64,000 nt of DNA from Heliopora coerulea (Eukaryota; Cnidaria; Anthozoa; Scleralcyonacea; Helioporidae), in the NCBI GenBank assembly GCA_030142905.1, contig JASJOG010000176.1:460501-524500 (forward strand), written 5' to 3'. A program made the translations under genes and the position numbers. The notes beneath the pieces were generated by a model. It saw only the letters and a program-made list of their open reading frames with translations. It ran no database searches and was not told the DNA's origin. This document shows positions 1-24,699 of this stretch, piece by piece. Within the stretch, counting starts at the first letter, position 1. Each line of letters starts with the position of its first letter.

Positions 1-312
1 CAAATCGCAAAATGGCAAATGAGAACTAGTAGTTTGCAAAAACATTGCAAGGAGAACTTTTCAAGTTCAGCTGATGTCGATAAGGCAAACGTTACGAGGT
101 ACATGACTAGGAAAAGTTAGCCTGCACTCGTCAGAGATTCCACCAAGTGACTTAAGGTACTTCAATTGCTGTAGCGTAGATGACAAAGAACGTATCTGAA
201 CGAGGTTCCTTTTTTAAAGCATTTCTCTTTATAATCTTTTTCTGATTTACTGACACACGATAGTTTAACACATATACCGTACGTGACAGAAAATGTAATT
301 GTGGGAGAATAC

Positions 313-12309
<11,997 letters not shown>

Positions 12310-12799
12310 TGTCTAGTCTCTAACCACGTAGGGTTTTTAAACGTTCGAAAATCAAGTGGTCTTAGTATCACTGTCTTTACTTGCAACTTCACTACAGCAA
12401 AATAGACTTGGGAATGGAAAAACATTAAAAGCATCTAAACGTCGTCGAAAATACTTCTTGATTTTATCAAAAATTCCAAGAGCAGTGTGCCTGCTGTCAC
12501 TTTTGTCCAAGGACAAAACTGGATAACAACAATATTACGCCTTCCTGTAGCGACGATCGCCCAATTTCACACAAATACGAAGTATTTCATCTGCTTCCCA
12601 GCTCAGTAAACACAACCTTTGCGTGATGTTTCGTTGCATTTAGGCAAATTACGATTGTTACGCAAATTCCCGAACACCTCACGTGGAATTCCGTATCCAC
12701 CCGATTATCCGAACCTGTCCTTTTCAAGCACATTTTCCCATTCATTTACTTATTTCCTGAGAAAATCCTAAGTTCTGATCGAGAGATGCGACTTTAAAT
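12310..12799. promoter_or_regulatory. Shared 490-bp region between divergent OGDH and POLB start codons
   Basis: The two genes diverge from this interval and no repeat interrupts it. It must hold both 5' UTRs and both core promoters, unless a distant non-coding first exon exists. I see no convincing TATA box at a fixed distance from either gene. A bidirectional housekeeping promoter is inferred from layout only. Confidence 0.65.
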
Positions 12800-15700
12800 A
12801 TGAGCAAACGAAAGCGAGAGGAGGATGTGCCAAATGCTGAATTTTGCAATATTTTAAACGGTGAGACAGTGGGAAGAATAATATAATATAATGCAGAAGA
12901 ATGAATTGAGTTGAAGCATCCATTTTCATTACTTAGAATTGGCTGAATACGAAAGAAATGTGAACCGACAGATTCATAAATATAATGCCTACAGGTAAAG
13001 AGTATGCATACATTGACATGCGGGTAAACAAAACATCAAACATACTTTTAATAATATATAAGCGCAAGCAATGACATTCAGAAGTGTCGTGACAATTTGT
13101 GATCTATACCATGTACATGACATTATGCCACGAAAGATTTTTCCTATTGTGAAATGACATTATTTATATTTTAATCTATAACTATGACGAGATGCAAGAG
13201 CTGATTTATGTTATAAGGTGGTTTTTTTTTTTTTTTTTGTTTTTTTGTTTTTTTCCTAGGTTTAAACCAGTTCACTCTAAGCTTGAAATTCTCTCCCCAG
13301 GTTTTTGACATGAGAGGATGTAAGGAGGGGAGGGGAAAGTGAGTGAAGAAAGTATCCTTGACTAGATACAACACCCTGTAGCCATGGAGTGCAATTTAGT
13401 TGCGAGAGTGTAAAGGGTATAGTTGATTTAACATGCGGGAAACAATGATGGATTTGACTATTGGTAAAAATTGTGATAAACAGCACATTTTGCAGGATGA
13501 CATTGACAATTGCAAGCTTGATTTTTTAATCATTATTTGCCAAAGGCAAAGTGAATATTATTTAATAACATTCACAAATCCTAAGGTGAATAACTGTTTT
13601 AGTATAATTATACAGGTGATTATATGAAAGAAATTAGTGAATTAGCACTTCTACTGTAAAATCTCCTCAACAACATTTACATGCAAGGTACTGTAGCTGC
13701 CATCTTGCTTCTAAGCCTTCACTGTCATATCCACCTATAGGTGAATATCAGGATTTATTATGTAACTTTCTGGTCAATCACCATACATGATTTTCAGTAA
13801 TCACCTGTGTAATTATATTATAACTAATTAAAACATTGAGATGTCGATTCTGCTGAGAGACAGGCCTTGTTATGTCAAACAGGTTATTTATACTCATTTG
13901 AAATGTTCTCAAATTATTCATAAGACTAGTTACTGTACCATACCATCTTTTCTTTATCTTCTTATTTTCCCCTTTCACCACTTCCTCTATGCAAAATAGA
14001 ACCTCATGAATTGAATGATATTTACTAAACACATGAAGCACATCACCAGGCTAAAGAGTGTATGGATCTCATAGTCCCCTATTCCCTCGTGTTCCTATGT
14101 ATAATATGTGATATATGTCTTTATTGTATTCTATAAAAGGTTACACTAACAGTAATAACTTCTGTGTCTTTATTTACTGTGGGAAAATATAACTCATCTA
14201 GTTAGAGGGTGCTTAAGATGTTTATTATTTTATAAGTTATATTATTAAATATTTATGATTGAATGGTCATAATAATAATTAACACACAGTTTTTAACCTT
14301 TAGAAAAGCTGCTGCAGTTTTAGGTAAACATCCAACCAAACTTACAAGTGGAAGTGAAGCCAAAAAGCTGGTAATTATAAACATTAACTGGTAAAGTTAG
14401 AGATAAACAAGGCTCATTTTCCCATGTATAAATAATAATCGAAATGCACCCTTCTTGACAAATGTGAAGAGAAATTTTGTACCAATAGCAAAACAATTAA
14501 ATAAATTTTTTTCCTTGACCTAACAGCATTTAATATCTTCCCCTACACCCCAAAATTTCAATGTCCAACCAATTGATTACAACACAAGTTTAACTACTTT
14601 GTATGCCCTCATATTTAATATTTATATTAAATTAATTTGACATGATAAAAATGTTTGTTGGTGCTGGAAAATAATGAAAATGTTGAATTTTACTTTCAAT
14701 TGATACCAATTTCAATTCAAGTACAGTCTGCTGTATTAAGCTATAGTACCAAGGTTGCAGTTGCATTATGAGAGGAGCCATGAAGCATACCTGTATATTA
14801 GTAATTTCTTTTTCCCAGTAGAAAAATATAGAAGACTCATACCCTGTGGACCATGTCTGGCCTAGGTTAATACTAAGAAAACAGAGAATTTACACGACAT
14901 GTATAGGCTTTGTTAGAAGTTATTATGATGATGAGCTACTGCATGTTACCTTAAACTTGTCATTAATTTTTGGGCACATTAGTTCATGCATGGAAATAGT
15001 AAAGCATTTACTGTTTATTTTAAGAAATTGCATTGTACAAAAGTTTATCATATTTAGTTTTTGGGGGTTTTCTTTTGTGCTATAGCCTGGAATTGGGGAA
15101 AAGATTGCCAAAAAGCTAGATGAATACTTAGAAACAGGCAAACTTAACAAGTTAGAAAAGGTAAATAATTCATAGTACTGGTATATTGCATACTGGTAGT
15201 TAAAATTTGGTAGTCAATGTGCATAATCCTATCAAACCCAAGTACCATTAATAATTATTATGATGTACAGTGTACACTTAGAAACTCTAACTAACAATGG
15301 TGTTATTGTTACTTATTTTTTGCTCAATTTTAGATTCGAGGTGATGACAGTACCAAAGCTATTAATTTACTGATGCAAGTTTCTGGAATTGGGTAAGCCT
15401 CGAAGCTCCTGTCTGGATTATTCTGGACCAAAAACATGCCACTTAACCCATTAATGGGGAAGTGCCTCACTTTGCTGATCAAAAAATAAAATCATCTGGC
15501 ATTGTCCAGAATAAAATTCTGAAGTGCACCCCTGAAATATCACTGGCATTCTTAGTACATTTAAGGAGTCAGCACATGTTGTGAGAGATTGGATTTATTG
15601 GTTTATTACTTTTCTCCTTTCTTTCATTTTTTTGATAAGTTGTTCATTGACTGAAGGCTTATTTATTATTTTTTTTTCCATTATATTTTAATAGACCTGC

Positions 15701-18700
15701 AGCTGCAAAGAAGTTTTTTGATGATGGAATAAAAACCATTGAAGGTGATGCACGAGTGCTGTACTGCATAAATTATTATATTAATTATTTTATTGTTTAT
15801 ATGCAGTCTCAGAAACAATTTGTAGTTTTCTCTCAGGCATTCCCTATCTGGATTTTCTGCTGCCTATACATGCATGAATCTCAGTTATCCCTGAATCAGG
15901 GATTATGAGGTGTGCAGCTTGTTTTGAATATTTTATAACTATTACATGAAGATATATTACTATAAAGTAAAAGTACCTTTATTTATACTGGATAACCCAA
16001 TCAGCTAACTGAGCTGTTCTCCCTTGAGGTCCAACAAGGGCCACTACTCATGGGTCCAGTGCTACTACAGGAGGAAACCAGTGTACCCAGAGAAACCTTA
16101 CAATGCTTAATTGAGTCAAACTGGACAACATTCTTCTCACATGTAACCAGGGTAACTTTAATCAGATAACTGCACAGAGTTGGAATTGAACCCTAGTCAC
16201 AGTTGTGGTGAGAGACTCAAACACTACCACTGTGCCACCAGCAACCCTCTGATTCACATGCTCTGATTCTATGCTGATTGACATGTGTAATGAAAACACG
16301 TATTGACTTACATATGTCCAGAGTTTACTTTACCCAGTTCTCTGCTGTGCTAACATGTTACGTAGCCTTACCATTGTCTGCTTGGTCATAAGTAACCAAT
16401 GCAAAGCCTATCTTGTCACTCAAATTTGGTTTTCCACCAGGGGTTTTTTTTGGTAATTGTCAAATATCTGACCAGTATTTTGTGCTCTGTTCATTTTTAT
16501 GCAGATCTAAAGAAAGTAAAAGACCAGCTGAATCATCACCAGAAGATTGGACTTAAGTAAGCTGAACACATGTCTCAGAATGTTTTTGAAGAGTGAGCTT
16601 ACTGTACAAAATGAAGCAGTGAACTAAGATACCATAGGGTATAGAATTTGTTATAATAGTGTGTTTTTACTTTCATGACTTGAAGGGGATGGACAAAACT
16701 TCTGAGGGGACAGCTCAATAAGCTACCTACCAGTTGCTTTTGAGAAGGCTGGTTAAGTTATTTACTGTAGTTAGTTATGAATAGTGGTAGCACCAGGAAT
16801 TCCCTGATGCAGGGGCTAACATCCCCAACAGGAGGGCTAAATGAGAAGGGACAAGACCATGTCCCTTTTATAATTTCCTCATTTGAAGATCTAAGACATC
16901 ATCTTATTTTTCAGAAGAACTGTCTAGGAACAGTTTACTTTTGGATTTGACTTCAAGAGAAGAGTCCAGTGTCTTTCTTGACTAAGTCAATAACAAGCCC
17001 TCATAGTTTGTACAGTATATAAATATGTAATTATAATCATTGAAAATTCCCCAAGGAACTTTATTCCTCTTCAATTCCTGAAGAGGAATAAAGTTCCTGT
17101 AGCCCCCCCTCTGGCACTACCCCTGGTTATGAAATAACTTTAACAATGTACTGATGTATTACAGTAAATTATTACAAACCATTACAGTGCACTAGACAAA
17201 CACTTGTGTTTTTGACACTTTCTCAAAATCAGAATATTCAGAAGCAAAATTTAGAAGACAAACAAATTTTAAAGTACTTTGTGTGGCTCCTCTTGTGTTG
17301 GGGCACAGGATAAGTGCTGATGTTGCATGTGACCCTAAAACCTGGTCTAGTCTATCATCTGTTGTCTAAAATGTTCCCTATCTTTGAAGGTGATCTTAAT
17401 TTCTTGCTGTTATTTAAACAATACAGTAATCTGGAACTTGTAAATTTCTACTGACATGTTTCTTATTTTATAAAATAACCATTTATCACTTTTCATTCAT
17501 CATTTTTATTTGCTGTTTATTGCACAATGATTGTTAATCATTAAACATTAATTAATAATAACCAAATGTTAATTATTGTTTCTGATTATTTATTATTTAC
17601 TATTATTAACTATTGGTTATATGTAGTTTGTGCTGGTTTATTTTTCATAGTTTATCATTTATTATTAATTTTAAATATTATGATTTAATACTTCTTGTTT
17701 ATTTATTTTGTAATTATCTATCAACTCCTGTTTACTATTTGGTTTTTTGGGACTTTTTTGTGGGGGTTAAAATAATTTTTTAGGTACTTCAGTGAATTTC
17801 AGCAAAGAATTCCAAGGCCTGAGATGTTACAGCATCAGGTACACGGATTACCTAAAGTTGCCAATTGTTGTTTATCACGGTTAATATCAGTAACTGTTAT
17901 TCATACGTGCATATATACATCCAGACCTAATTCATACAGTATATACCGAAATTTAGACCGATCAACTGGCCGACATAAAGACAACAGATTGACAGACAGG
18001 CAGACAGACCTATATGTGATATAAAAATAGAAAACTGCGCAGTCAGTGATAAATAAGGTAAAAAGTTAAAAGGTTGATAACTGCCGTGACTGATCTCAAA
18101 GAATATCAAATCGATTACGGCAGTTATCAAACTTTTAACTTTTTACCTTAGACAGACCTATAGATCAATATACATATACATTGAAATTGGTTTAATTGTA
18201 TTTTAATAGACGTTTCTTCTGGCCGAAATTGCAAAAGTGGACAAGAGCTTTCGTGCAGAGATTTGTGGAAGTTTTAGACGAGGTAGTATTCACGAAATAA
18301 ATTAAGATAAATTCGGCGCACATCCATTTTCTGGAACTTTTTTTGGTTAAAGTTCACCTTATGCTTTGGAACCGTATTTGATGAGGATATGGAAGATTGA
18401 AATATTTCAAACCACCATAAACTGCTGTTCATTCGATAATGTCTCTTTCTCGTCCAAAGAAAGGCTTTTACTGTTCCGCACTGACTAACGCCAGACGATT
18501 TTTAACACTCGCAAAGGGAGACATGCGGTGACGAAAAGATGAGGATACTCACGTTTGACGGCTGTAGAGCGATGATCACGGTAAAGAAACCAGCAGATGC
18601 ATTTTCGATTTAATGTTATCAAGGTGGTAAGGTTGGTTTGTAAGCACATTTTATGTATTCTCTGACCAATTTGCGAAGGCAAACAGTACCAGGTATGGCG

Positions 18701-21554
18701 GGGGTCTTGGGTTCCGGATCCCTCTTTCAGGGAGCTCACCGCCGTAGTCAGTTATACCCGTATTTCTTCAGTCAATTGGGATGAACTCATAAAATATATT
18801 TAATTGGGTTATAAATACAACTTAAAATTGTAGTCTTGCTCGGTGAATTGAACTTGCCTCATACAACAAACTTTAAAACTCATGATTTTGCTGGTAAGGG
18901 GCCTGGAATTTACTCAAACATAAAGTACATTTTATATATATTGTAACTTCAACAGTTATAATGGAACTAGCTGCTGCAAACAGCATTTCGACGCATGAAG
19001 TCTAGCATATTTGCCGCTGGTAAACGCTATCATGCACTTAGTAGCTGTCACACTTGCATTTAGGGATGCTTAAATTTTATGAACAAATATGACCTGTAAC
19101 AGCAAATTTGTGTGCTGCATGTCCAACAGTGTGATTCTTGCTATCCAGAAGACTATGAAGAAAACCTTTTCTTCTGTCCTTTCAAGGGAAACCGAGTAGT
19201 GGCGATATCGACTTGTTAATCTGCCATCCTTCTTTTACATCGCAGACAAAGGAGAAGAAACAGGTATTACGTTAGTTGAAAAAGAATAAAACATAAACCG
19301 AACGCGTTATTTTTTGAAATTGTTGGCTGATAATGGTTTTCGGTCTAACGTTAGTTAAGCGTGTAAAACTTGGTAAGATCTTAAATCTATAATCTTTAAA
19401 ATTATTTACCTGCAGGATTCTATCAACTTAAAACAACTGATTTACAAAGAAGCCGTGCATGATTAAATTGCAAAAAAAGAAAGGAGGAACTGAATATAAT
19501 AAACAACTGTAAGAGATTATGTATACAAGAACAACATTGATAAGATTAGTGAGTACACAAGTTTCAAAGAATCAGTCAAGGGGAGTGGTGGTCTTCATTA
19601 TGTTTTTAAAAGAAGACAAAGACTTAGTACGTCGCAGTTCACAAGGTAACTCACTCGGTAATTTGCGCCATCATATCTAACACTCCTTTTTAGGCATTCT
19701 TTTGTCGGACGAGGAATATGAAATTCGTGAGGGGAGCCTCACTCGGATTGTTAGGGGTCGTTTCATATAACGCAGTAAACGTAGCAGAAAGACATTCAGG
19801 TTCAAGACCATTTTTAATTATGTACATTAATATGGCCTTCCGCTCAGCTCTTCTTTTCTCAAAAATGTTTTCCAACCCAAGCGAGACATCAGTTTTACCG
19901 AACTCTCTTTTTTATCTGCAAATGTTCACTTTCAAATGTTTAGGTACAAATGATTTAAATGATTCGAAGAATTTCTGAAATTGTGGAAACGCTTCATGAA
20001 TAGTAACTATTTGTAGAAACTTACTGGTATAAGGGTCCATTCACTCGATAATGATGGTCGTATATGATTATTCGTCCTGGGTTATGTAATGTTGTCTCAA
20101 TTATACAATTCCTGCTTTCGATTTGCTCACTAATGTCCCAACACGTCCGGAAAACTCAAGTGAGTTAATCGGACATATCAGACGAAACAATCGTATCCGA
20201 AAATCGTATCGTGTAAATGTTCCTTAATGGAAATACTGCAATCTGATTACACGTAGTTGGGCCACTCTATCAAATGGTCGATCAGTAGGGAATACGAGTG
20301 TCCGGAAGGTATTGATGAGTATATGCAGGACGATGAAAACAGGATTTGTATTTACATAAACTCTATGGTTATACTTCGCTGCCCTTGTCAACTTAGAAGA
20401 AATTTTGATCTTTTAGTTAAATGGTATTGTTGTATTTATTATATTAAATAATTATATTTTTCACTTGAAAATAAAGATTCACGTCTGAAAACTAATTTCA
20501 CGCACAAGTTTTCTTTTCATTTCGCGCTTGAGAAACTGTTTTATTTTCTTTTCCGAAAAAACTCATTTTCGTAAAAAGCCCGTATATTTTAACTTTAGTG
20601 ACTTTACTTTGTATTGAGAATTCCTCTTTTTTTTTTTGAGGACTTGGTTTTGAAAATAATTGTTGAACATCTAAAAAACAAAAACTACATTACGGATACA
20701 CTGTCACAAGGAGACCTTAAATTTATGGTATGTTTTTAAGTAACATTGTTATGCTTGTACAGTTTTCCTCTACCACAAATATGCAGAAACAATGAAGTTA
20801 CTACCACTTCTGTGACAAAACTAGAAAAGGTTAGGATTTTGTTTGTTGATCGATTTCCTTTCATTTTGAAATTAGGGAGTTTGCATGTTAACCACTGGAG
20901 AAGGGAAGAGGGATTCAGATCAGCTGCACAGACGACTGGATATTCGGTGAAGGAAAATAAATTTGAACTACATATTAAGAGTAAAACGTATTGACTAGGA
21001 TGAGAAGAAACTGTGTTGTGTTCATTTGTGGTGTGGTGTGTGCCTTTATCTCAATCCTGTTTGCTTTAGGTTAATTCCTGAAGATCAGTACTATTGTGGA
21101 GTCTTATATTTCACTGGAAGTGACGAATTCAATCGTCTGATGAGACAACAAGCTTTAGAAAAAGGATTTACTCTGAATGAATACAGTATAAGGTACTACA
21201 AAAGTGACTTGTAAAAAATGAACAAGTGAACTTAACCTATCATTACATTCGTCAAATTTTCTTTCTTTGATGTAGACTTGTTGGAACCACGGGTGAGTAT
21301 CTATCATTTAGGCCTAAGTTTTAATGTGATAAGTTGTTGTTCGTCTTTAGTAGAAATTATGAAAATGATAGCGTAGAAAACTTAATCTGCTTACATTTTA
21401 AAATTGTGGTCCGCTGGCCGTGTGAAAGAAGTGCTAACGGATGATCATTGTGTGTAAATATGTTAAAAAAATAATAATGATAAGAAGAAGAAAAACAAGA
21501 AGAAGAAGAGAAGAAGAAAAGAAGAAGAAGAAAAGAAGAAGAAGAAGAAGAAAA

Positions 21555-21586
<32 letters not shown>

Positions 21587-21705
21587 AGAAGAAGAGGATG
21601 AAGAAGAGGATGAAGAAGAGGATGAAGAAGAGGATGAAGAAGAGGAAGAAGGAGGAGGAGGAGGAGAAGAAGAAGACGAAGAAGAAGAAGACGAAGAAGA
21701 AGAAG

Positions 21706-21737
<32 letters not shown>

Positions 21738-23069
21738 GAAGAAGACGAAGAAGTAGAAGAAGACGAAGAAGAAGAAGACGAAGAAGAAGAAGAAGAAGAC
21801 TAGACATGGTGTTAGTAGAAAAGCGGGAAAGGATTTGTAAAATGATAGATATAGCAGTGTACTCATCGACAGCAGGGTTAACGCAAAGGAACAAGAGAAG
21901 GGAACAAGAACTACGATGGGAGGTCGCATAGATGTAGAAAACGAAGAAGGTTGTAGTGATTCCGGGGTTGGTAGGAGCGTTAGAAACAGTTGCAAATAAG
22001 ATGCAACTGTGGTTGAAGAAAACAGGAGCTGAAGTGAGGATGGAACTTATACAGAAAACTACATTACTAGGGACAGCTAGAATACTAAAGAGAGTGCTTG
22101 ATGCTTGAAAATGAATGGGAGGGTAATAACTTGGAGACCTTTGGCCTTGTGTTATGACCCGCTTCATAGGCAGTTACATCAGCAAATAAATTGCCAGCAT
22201 GAAAAAGATAATAATAATGTTGATGATAAATATTGATTATGGTAAATATTGATTATGATAATGATGATGACAATGACGATAATAATAATATCAATAAAAT
22301 GTCGGATAAGTAGAATGTGGGATAATCAATAATAATATCAATAATGATAATAATAATATATGTGGGTTAATTAATAATAATATCAGTAAAATGTGCGATA
22401 ATCAGTAGAATGTGGGATAATCAGTAGAATGTGGGATAATCAGTAGAATGTGCGATATGAAAACTGGTACAACACCTGCATGTGGTGATCAGAGCTTTAG
22501 GACTCTTGAAGAAAGGACTGGACAGATACACCAACAATATCCCAGGCAACATGAACATCTTCGAAGTCCAGAAGATTGTCATCCTTGGAACAGCCCATAT
22601 ATGTATAGCGGAGAGAACTGTCGCTTAAGTGACAGTAGCGTTATAAAACCTTAGATCCAAAGTTCGAACCCAATTTTATGAGATGAAGAGCATAAATAGA
22701 AAAAAGTAACAAACGCATAATAATAATGAGAATAATAATAGCAATATTCGTTTGATGTCTAGGCTATTTACCACGGTTCGCCGTATCAACCCCATACACG
22801 TCGGACGAACATGTTGTATACATTATAGGACTTATGCACCCTCTTGTGGCTTGCGACAATACATATTCCGTCCCTCTTCTCTTTGTACATTTCGATTCAT
22901 CACCTTTGAGTGAGGAATGCAGTAAATAGCAAAGTTTGGAGTGAGTTTTTCAGACATGATCTGCGCTTTTCTAGGAGCGGCTGGTGAGCCTCTTCCGGTG
23001 AATAGTGAGCAGGACGTGTTTGATATCATTGATATGGAGTATCGCTCACCGAGTGACAGAGACTTATGA
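12800..23069 (+). CDS. POLB: DNA polymerase beta, complete (15 exons, 339 residues)
   Basis: Base-excision-repair polymerase with an N-terminal 8-kDa lyase domain and a family X polymerase domain, acting in the nucleus. Exons: 12800-12860, 12937-12994, 14304-14370, 15086-15160, 15334-15392, 15695-15744, 16505-16556, 17784-17838, 18210-18282, 19187-19263, 20641-20727, 20876-20946, 21070-21192, 21276-21292, 22975-23069 (stop TGA). All are GT/AG and in phase; 339 residues compares with 335 in human. The start is MSKRKREED, matching the basic vertebrate N-terminus. Lys72 (the lyase nucleophile position) is in IAKKLDEY. Helix-hairpin-helix blocks are [11 protein letters not shown] and VSGIGPAAAKKF. 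The polymerase aspartates are Asp190 and Asp192 (SSGDIDLLI) and Asp260 (RRLDIRLI). [17 protein letters not shown] and the C-terminal GEPLP block also match. Exon 14 is a 17-bp microexon. Intron 14 carries a GAA tract and retroelement debris. Confidence 0.97.
17052..17096. repeat. Small perfect hairpin in POLB intron 7
   Basis: AGGAACTTTATTCCTCTTCA is followed after 5 bp by its exact inverse complement. Short C-rich text follows on the right. No flanking duplication was identified. Possibly a relic of a larger palindromic insertion. Confidence 0.7.
18015..18149. mobile_element. Palindromic MITE-like insertion with 13-bp target-site duplication in POLB intron 8
   Basis: The arms begin AAGGTAAAAAGTTAAAAG and end CTTTTAACTTTTTACCTT, with GATAACTGCCGT / ACGGCAGTTATC inside. 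Flanks are AGACAGACCTATA at 18002-18014 and 18150-18162. The termini do not match the Penelope tails seen elsewhere, so this may be a different class. Confidence 0.78.
21478..21800 (+). repeat. Long GAA/GAG homopurine tract in POLB intron 14
   Basis: About 320 bp are almost purely purine on the plus strand, mostly GAA with GAG, GAC and GGA interruptions. Both strands stay open in several frames (poly-Glu, poly-Leu, poly-Phe), which is a by-product of the repeat and not coding. Confidence 0.93.
21842..22108 (+). pseudogene. Reverse transcriptase C-terminal tail of a non-LTR retroelement (remnant)
   Basis: One frame reads from MIDIAVYSS through [16 protein letters not shown] and [18 protein letters not shown] to a natural stop. 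The pattern DIAV...VVVGALG...[12 protein letters not shown] is a common carboxy-terminal tail of invertebrate reverse-transcriptase-bearing elements. The element class cannot be fixed from this piece alone. Two nearby in-frame stops (near 21928-21936) show decay. The reverse transcriptase core is absent and the upstream side abuts the GAA tract. Confidence 0.6.
22440..22610 (+). pseudogene. Second fragment of a retroelement C-terminal tail
   Basis: In one frame the text [16 protein letters not shown]... [20 protein letters not shown] follows the same VVIGALG...IPGN...ELQK...LLGTAHI pattern as the fragment at 21842, but from a different copy. The more obvious open frame over the same bases is out of register with this homology. 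Between the two fragments (22200-22440) lie ATA/AAT-rich simple repeats. Confidence 0.5.
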
Positions 23070-23153
23070 GAATGTATTGTGTGTACCTGGCTGAGTTACC
23101 TGTTTGAGAGTATTGTAAACTTGAATCAAGTGTATCCAGTAAACATATTCGTA

Positions 23154-23159
23154 AATAAA
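23154..23159 (+). terminator. Polyadenylation signal of POLB
   Basis: AATAAA occurs 85 bp after the POLB stop codon, the only canonical hexamer close by. It is the likely transcript end. Confidence 0.6.
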
Positions 23160-24230
23160 TTTCAAAAACAACACCTTGAAAAGGAAAATCGAGAGGTTAG
23201 CTCTATTTAAACAATTTCTTCACAAAAATTCTAAATCTATATGTAATCTATTATATGCAATGTTCATAAATAATTTAAGTTCAAATCTGAATAGATCGAG
23301 ATTTCCAGTCTCTGCTATTGCATTTTGATAACTTATTCCACTCACTAATAATTCTTACGTGGGTTTAACGTATAACTTATAATTATGGTTGGTCCTAGCA
23401 CGTTTTGTGGCAAGTTAAAAACAAACATTAAAATCGAGTTTGTCTATCTGAAATACTGTCTTTTATCATACAACTAAGGGTTAATGCAATCTCCGTAATA
23501 CTAAAGGTTACTATCCCAGAATTTGACATCTTTCTTCAACGTTTTTTGAACCCTGTGAATAATATACAATAAAAAAATTTCTCAGTTTTGGCTGGGAGCA
23601 ATGCAACGTCCAGGTGACACAGTGCTGGGAAAAAGGTAATCAAGTGCTGAATCATGAAACAATTCCTGGATGCAAATTTCTTGGCCTAGAAAACCTGCCA
23701 AAATGGCTTAAAAATCTTACTACTCACGTCCTCTAAACTGCGCAGTAGCGGATTTAGGGTACGTCAAATAGGTCAGCCGACTAAGGTGACTATCTCACGA
23801 TTCTAAGATATCAGATTGACTTTGCGTTGCATATTTGCCGCAGTAAAGACCTCAGATAGTTCTGTTCACATCACAAATCGTAATTCCCGGCGTCATAATC
23901 AGATCTACTGCATTTGTCATCTCTGGTAACATTGCCGAGCATCAGAATCACGCTCTAGGCAGTTTTTCGGTCCAGCTCAATCAGTTTGCCGAATCTTTCG
24001 ATTGTATTCCTCTTTGCAATTGGCTGGTTTGTTGAAACTGCTTTTATAGTGAGCCGTGAATGGTGTGGCCAATTTTGTTGCCTCTTGCCGAATCTTCATT
24101 TTGTTTCACTTGCTGTGATTGGCTCAACCTTTTAAGACGCTCCTTAACAGCATCAGCTATTGGCTTAACGGCATAACCTTTGAAGATTTTTGCCGAATTT
24201 GTGATGTCATCTTGACGAGTTTGCTGAGGT
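23160..24230. other. Gene-free stretch, nothing recognised
   Basis: Only short frames without family resemblance. No repeat boundaries were identified before the SINE pair. Confidence 0.5.
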
Positions 24231-24240
24231 ATGCCGAGAC

Positions 24241-24680
24241 TCGGTTTAATGTTTGAGAAACATGAGAGCTTGGATATATTAAGGTAGATGAACGATCTTC
24301 AAGCTCGATACTCAGAAAATAATTTCTGAGTCCCAGACGGGGATCGAACCCGCAACCCTCTGATGACCGGTGAGATGCTCTAACCATTGAGCTACCAAGA
24401 CTCGGATGGTGAGCTAATGTGCAAGTTCGATATATATGTGCGACCTACGCGGAAGCCAGTATATATTAATAATGATTGATGCGGTTTAATGTTTGAGAAA
24501 CATGAGAGCTTGGATATATTAAGGTAGATGAACGATCTTCAAGCTCGATACTCAGAAAATGATTTCTGAGCCCCAGACGGGGATCGAACCCGCAACCCCC
24601 TGATGACCGGTGAGACGCTCTAACCATTGAGCTACCAAGACTCAGATGGTGAGCTAAGGTGCGAGTTCGATATATTGTTC
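24241..24680 (-). repeat. Two tandem copies of a tRNA-derived SINE, 240-bp period
   Basis: CGGTTTAATGTTTGAGAAAC starts each unit, at 24242 and 24482, exactly 240 bp apart. On the minus strand each unit has a tRNA-like head (24403-24328 and 24643-24568). This shows an A box (TAGCTCAATGG), a B box (GGTTCGATCC) and a GAGTC/GACTC acceptor-like pairing. A hairpin tail (CTCAGAAA / TTTCTGAG) and a constant 3' body follow. The anticodon arm carries a mismatch, so these are SINE heads and not functional tRNAs. Confidence 0.75.
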
Positions 24681-24699
24681 GTATAAGTTCGATAATGAT

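Noticed and set aside
21357..22167. Long poly-Phe/poly-Leu minus frames and a poly-Glu plus frame
   Set aside because: They are produced by the GAA tract, which lacks stops in several frames. No family resemblance outside the repeat.
24328..24403. Functional tRNA gene
   Set aside because: Pol III boxes are present, but the anticodon arm has a mismatch and the segment is fused to a SINE body repeated at 240-bp spacing.
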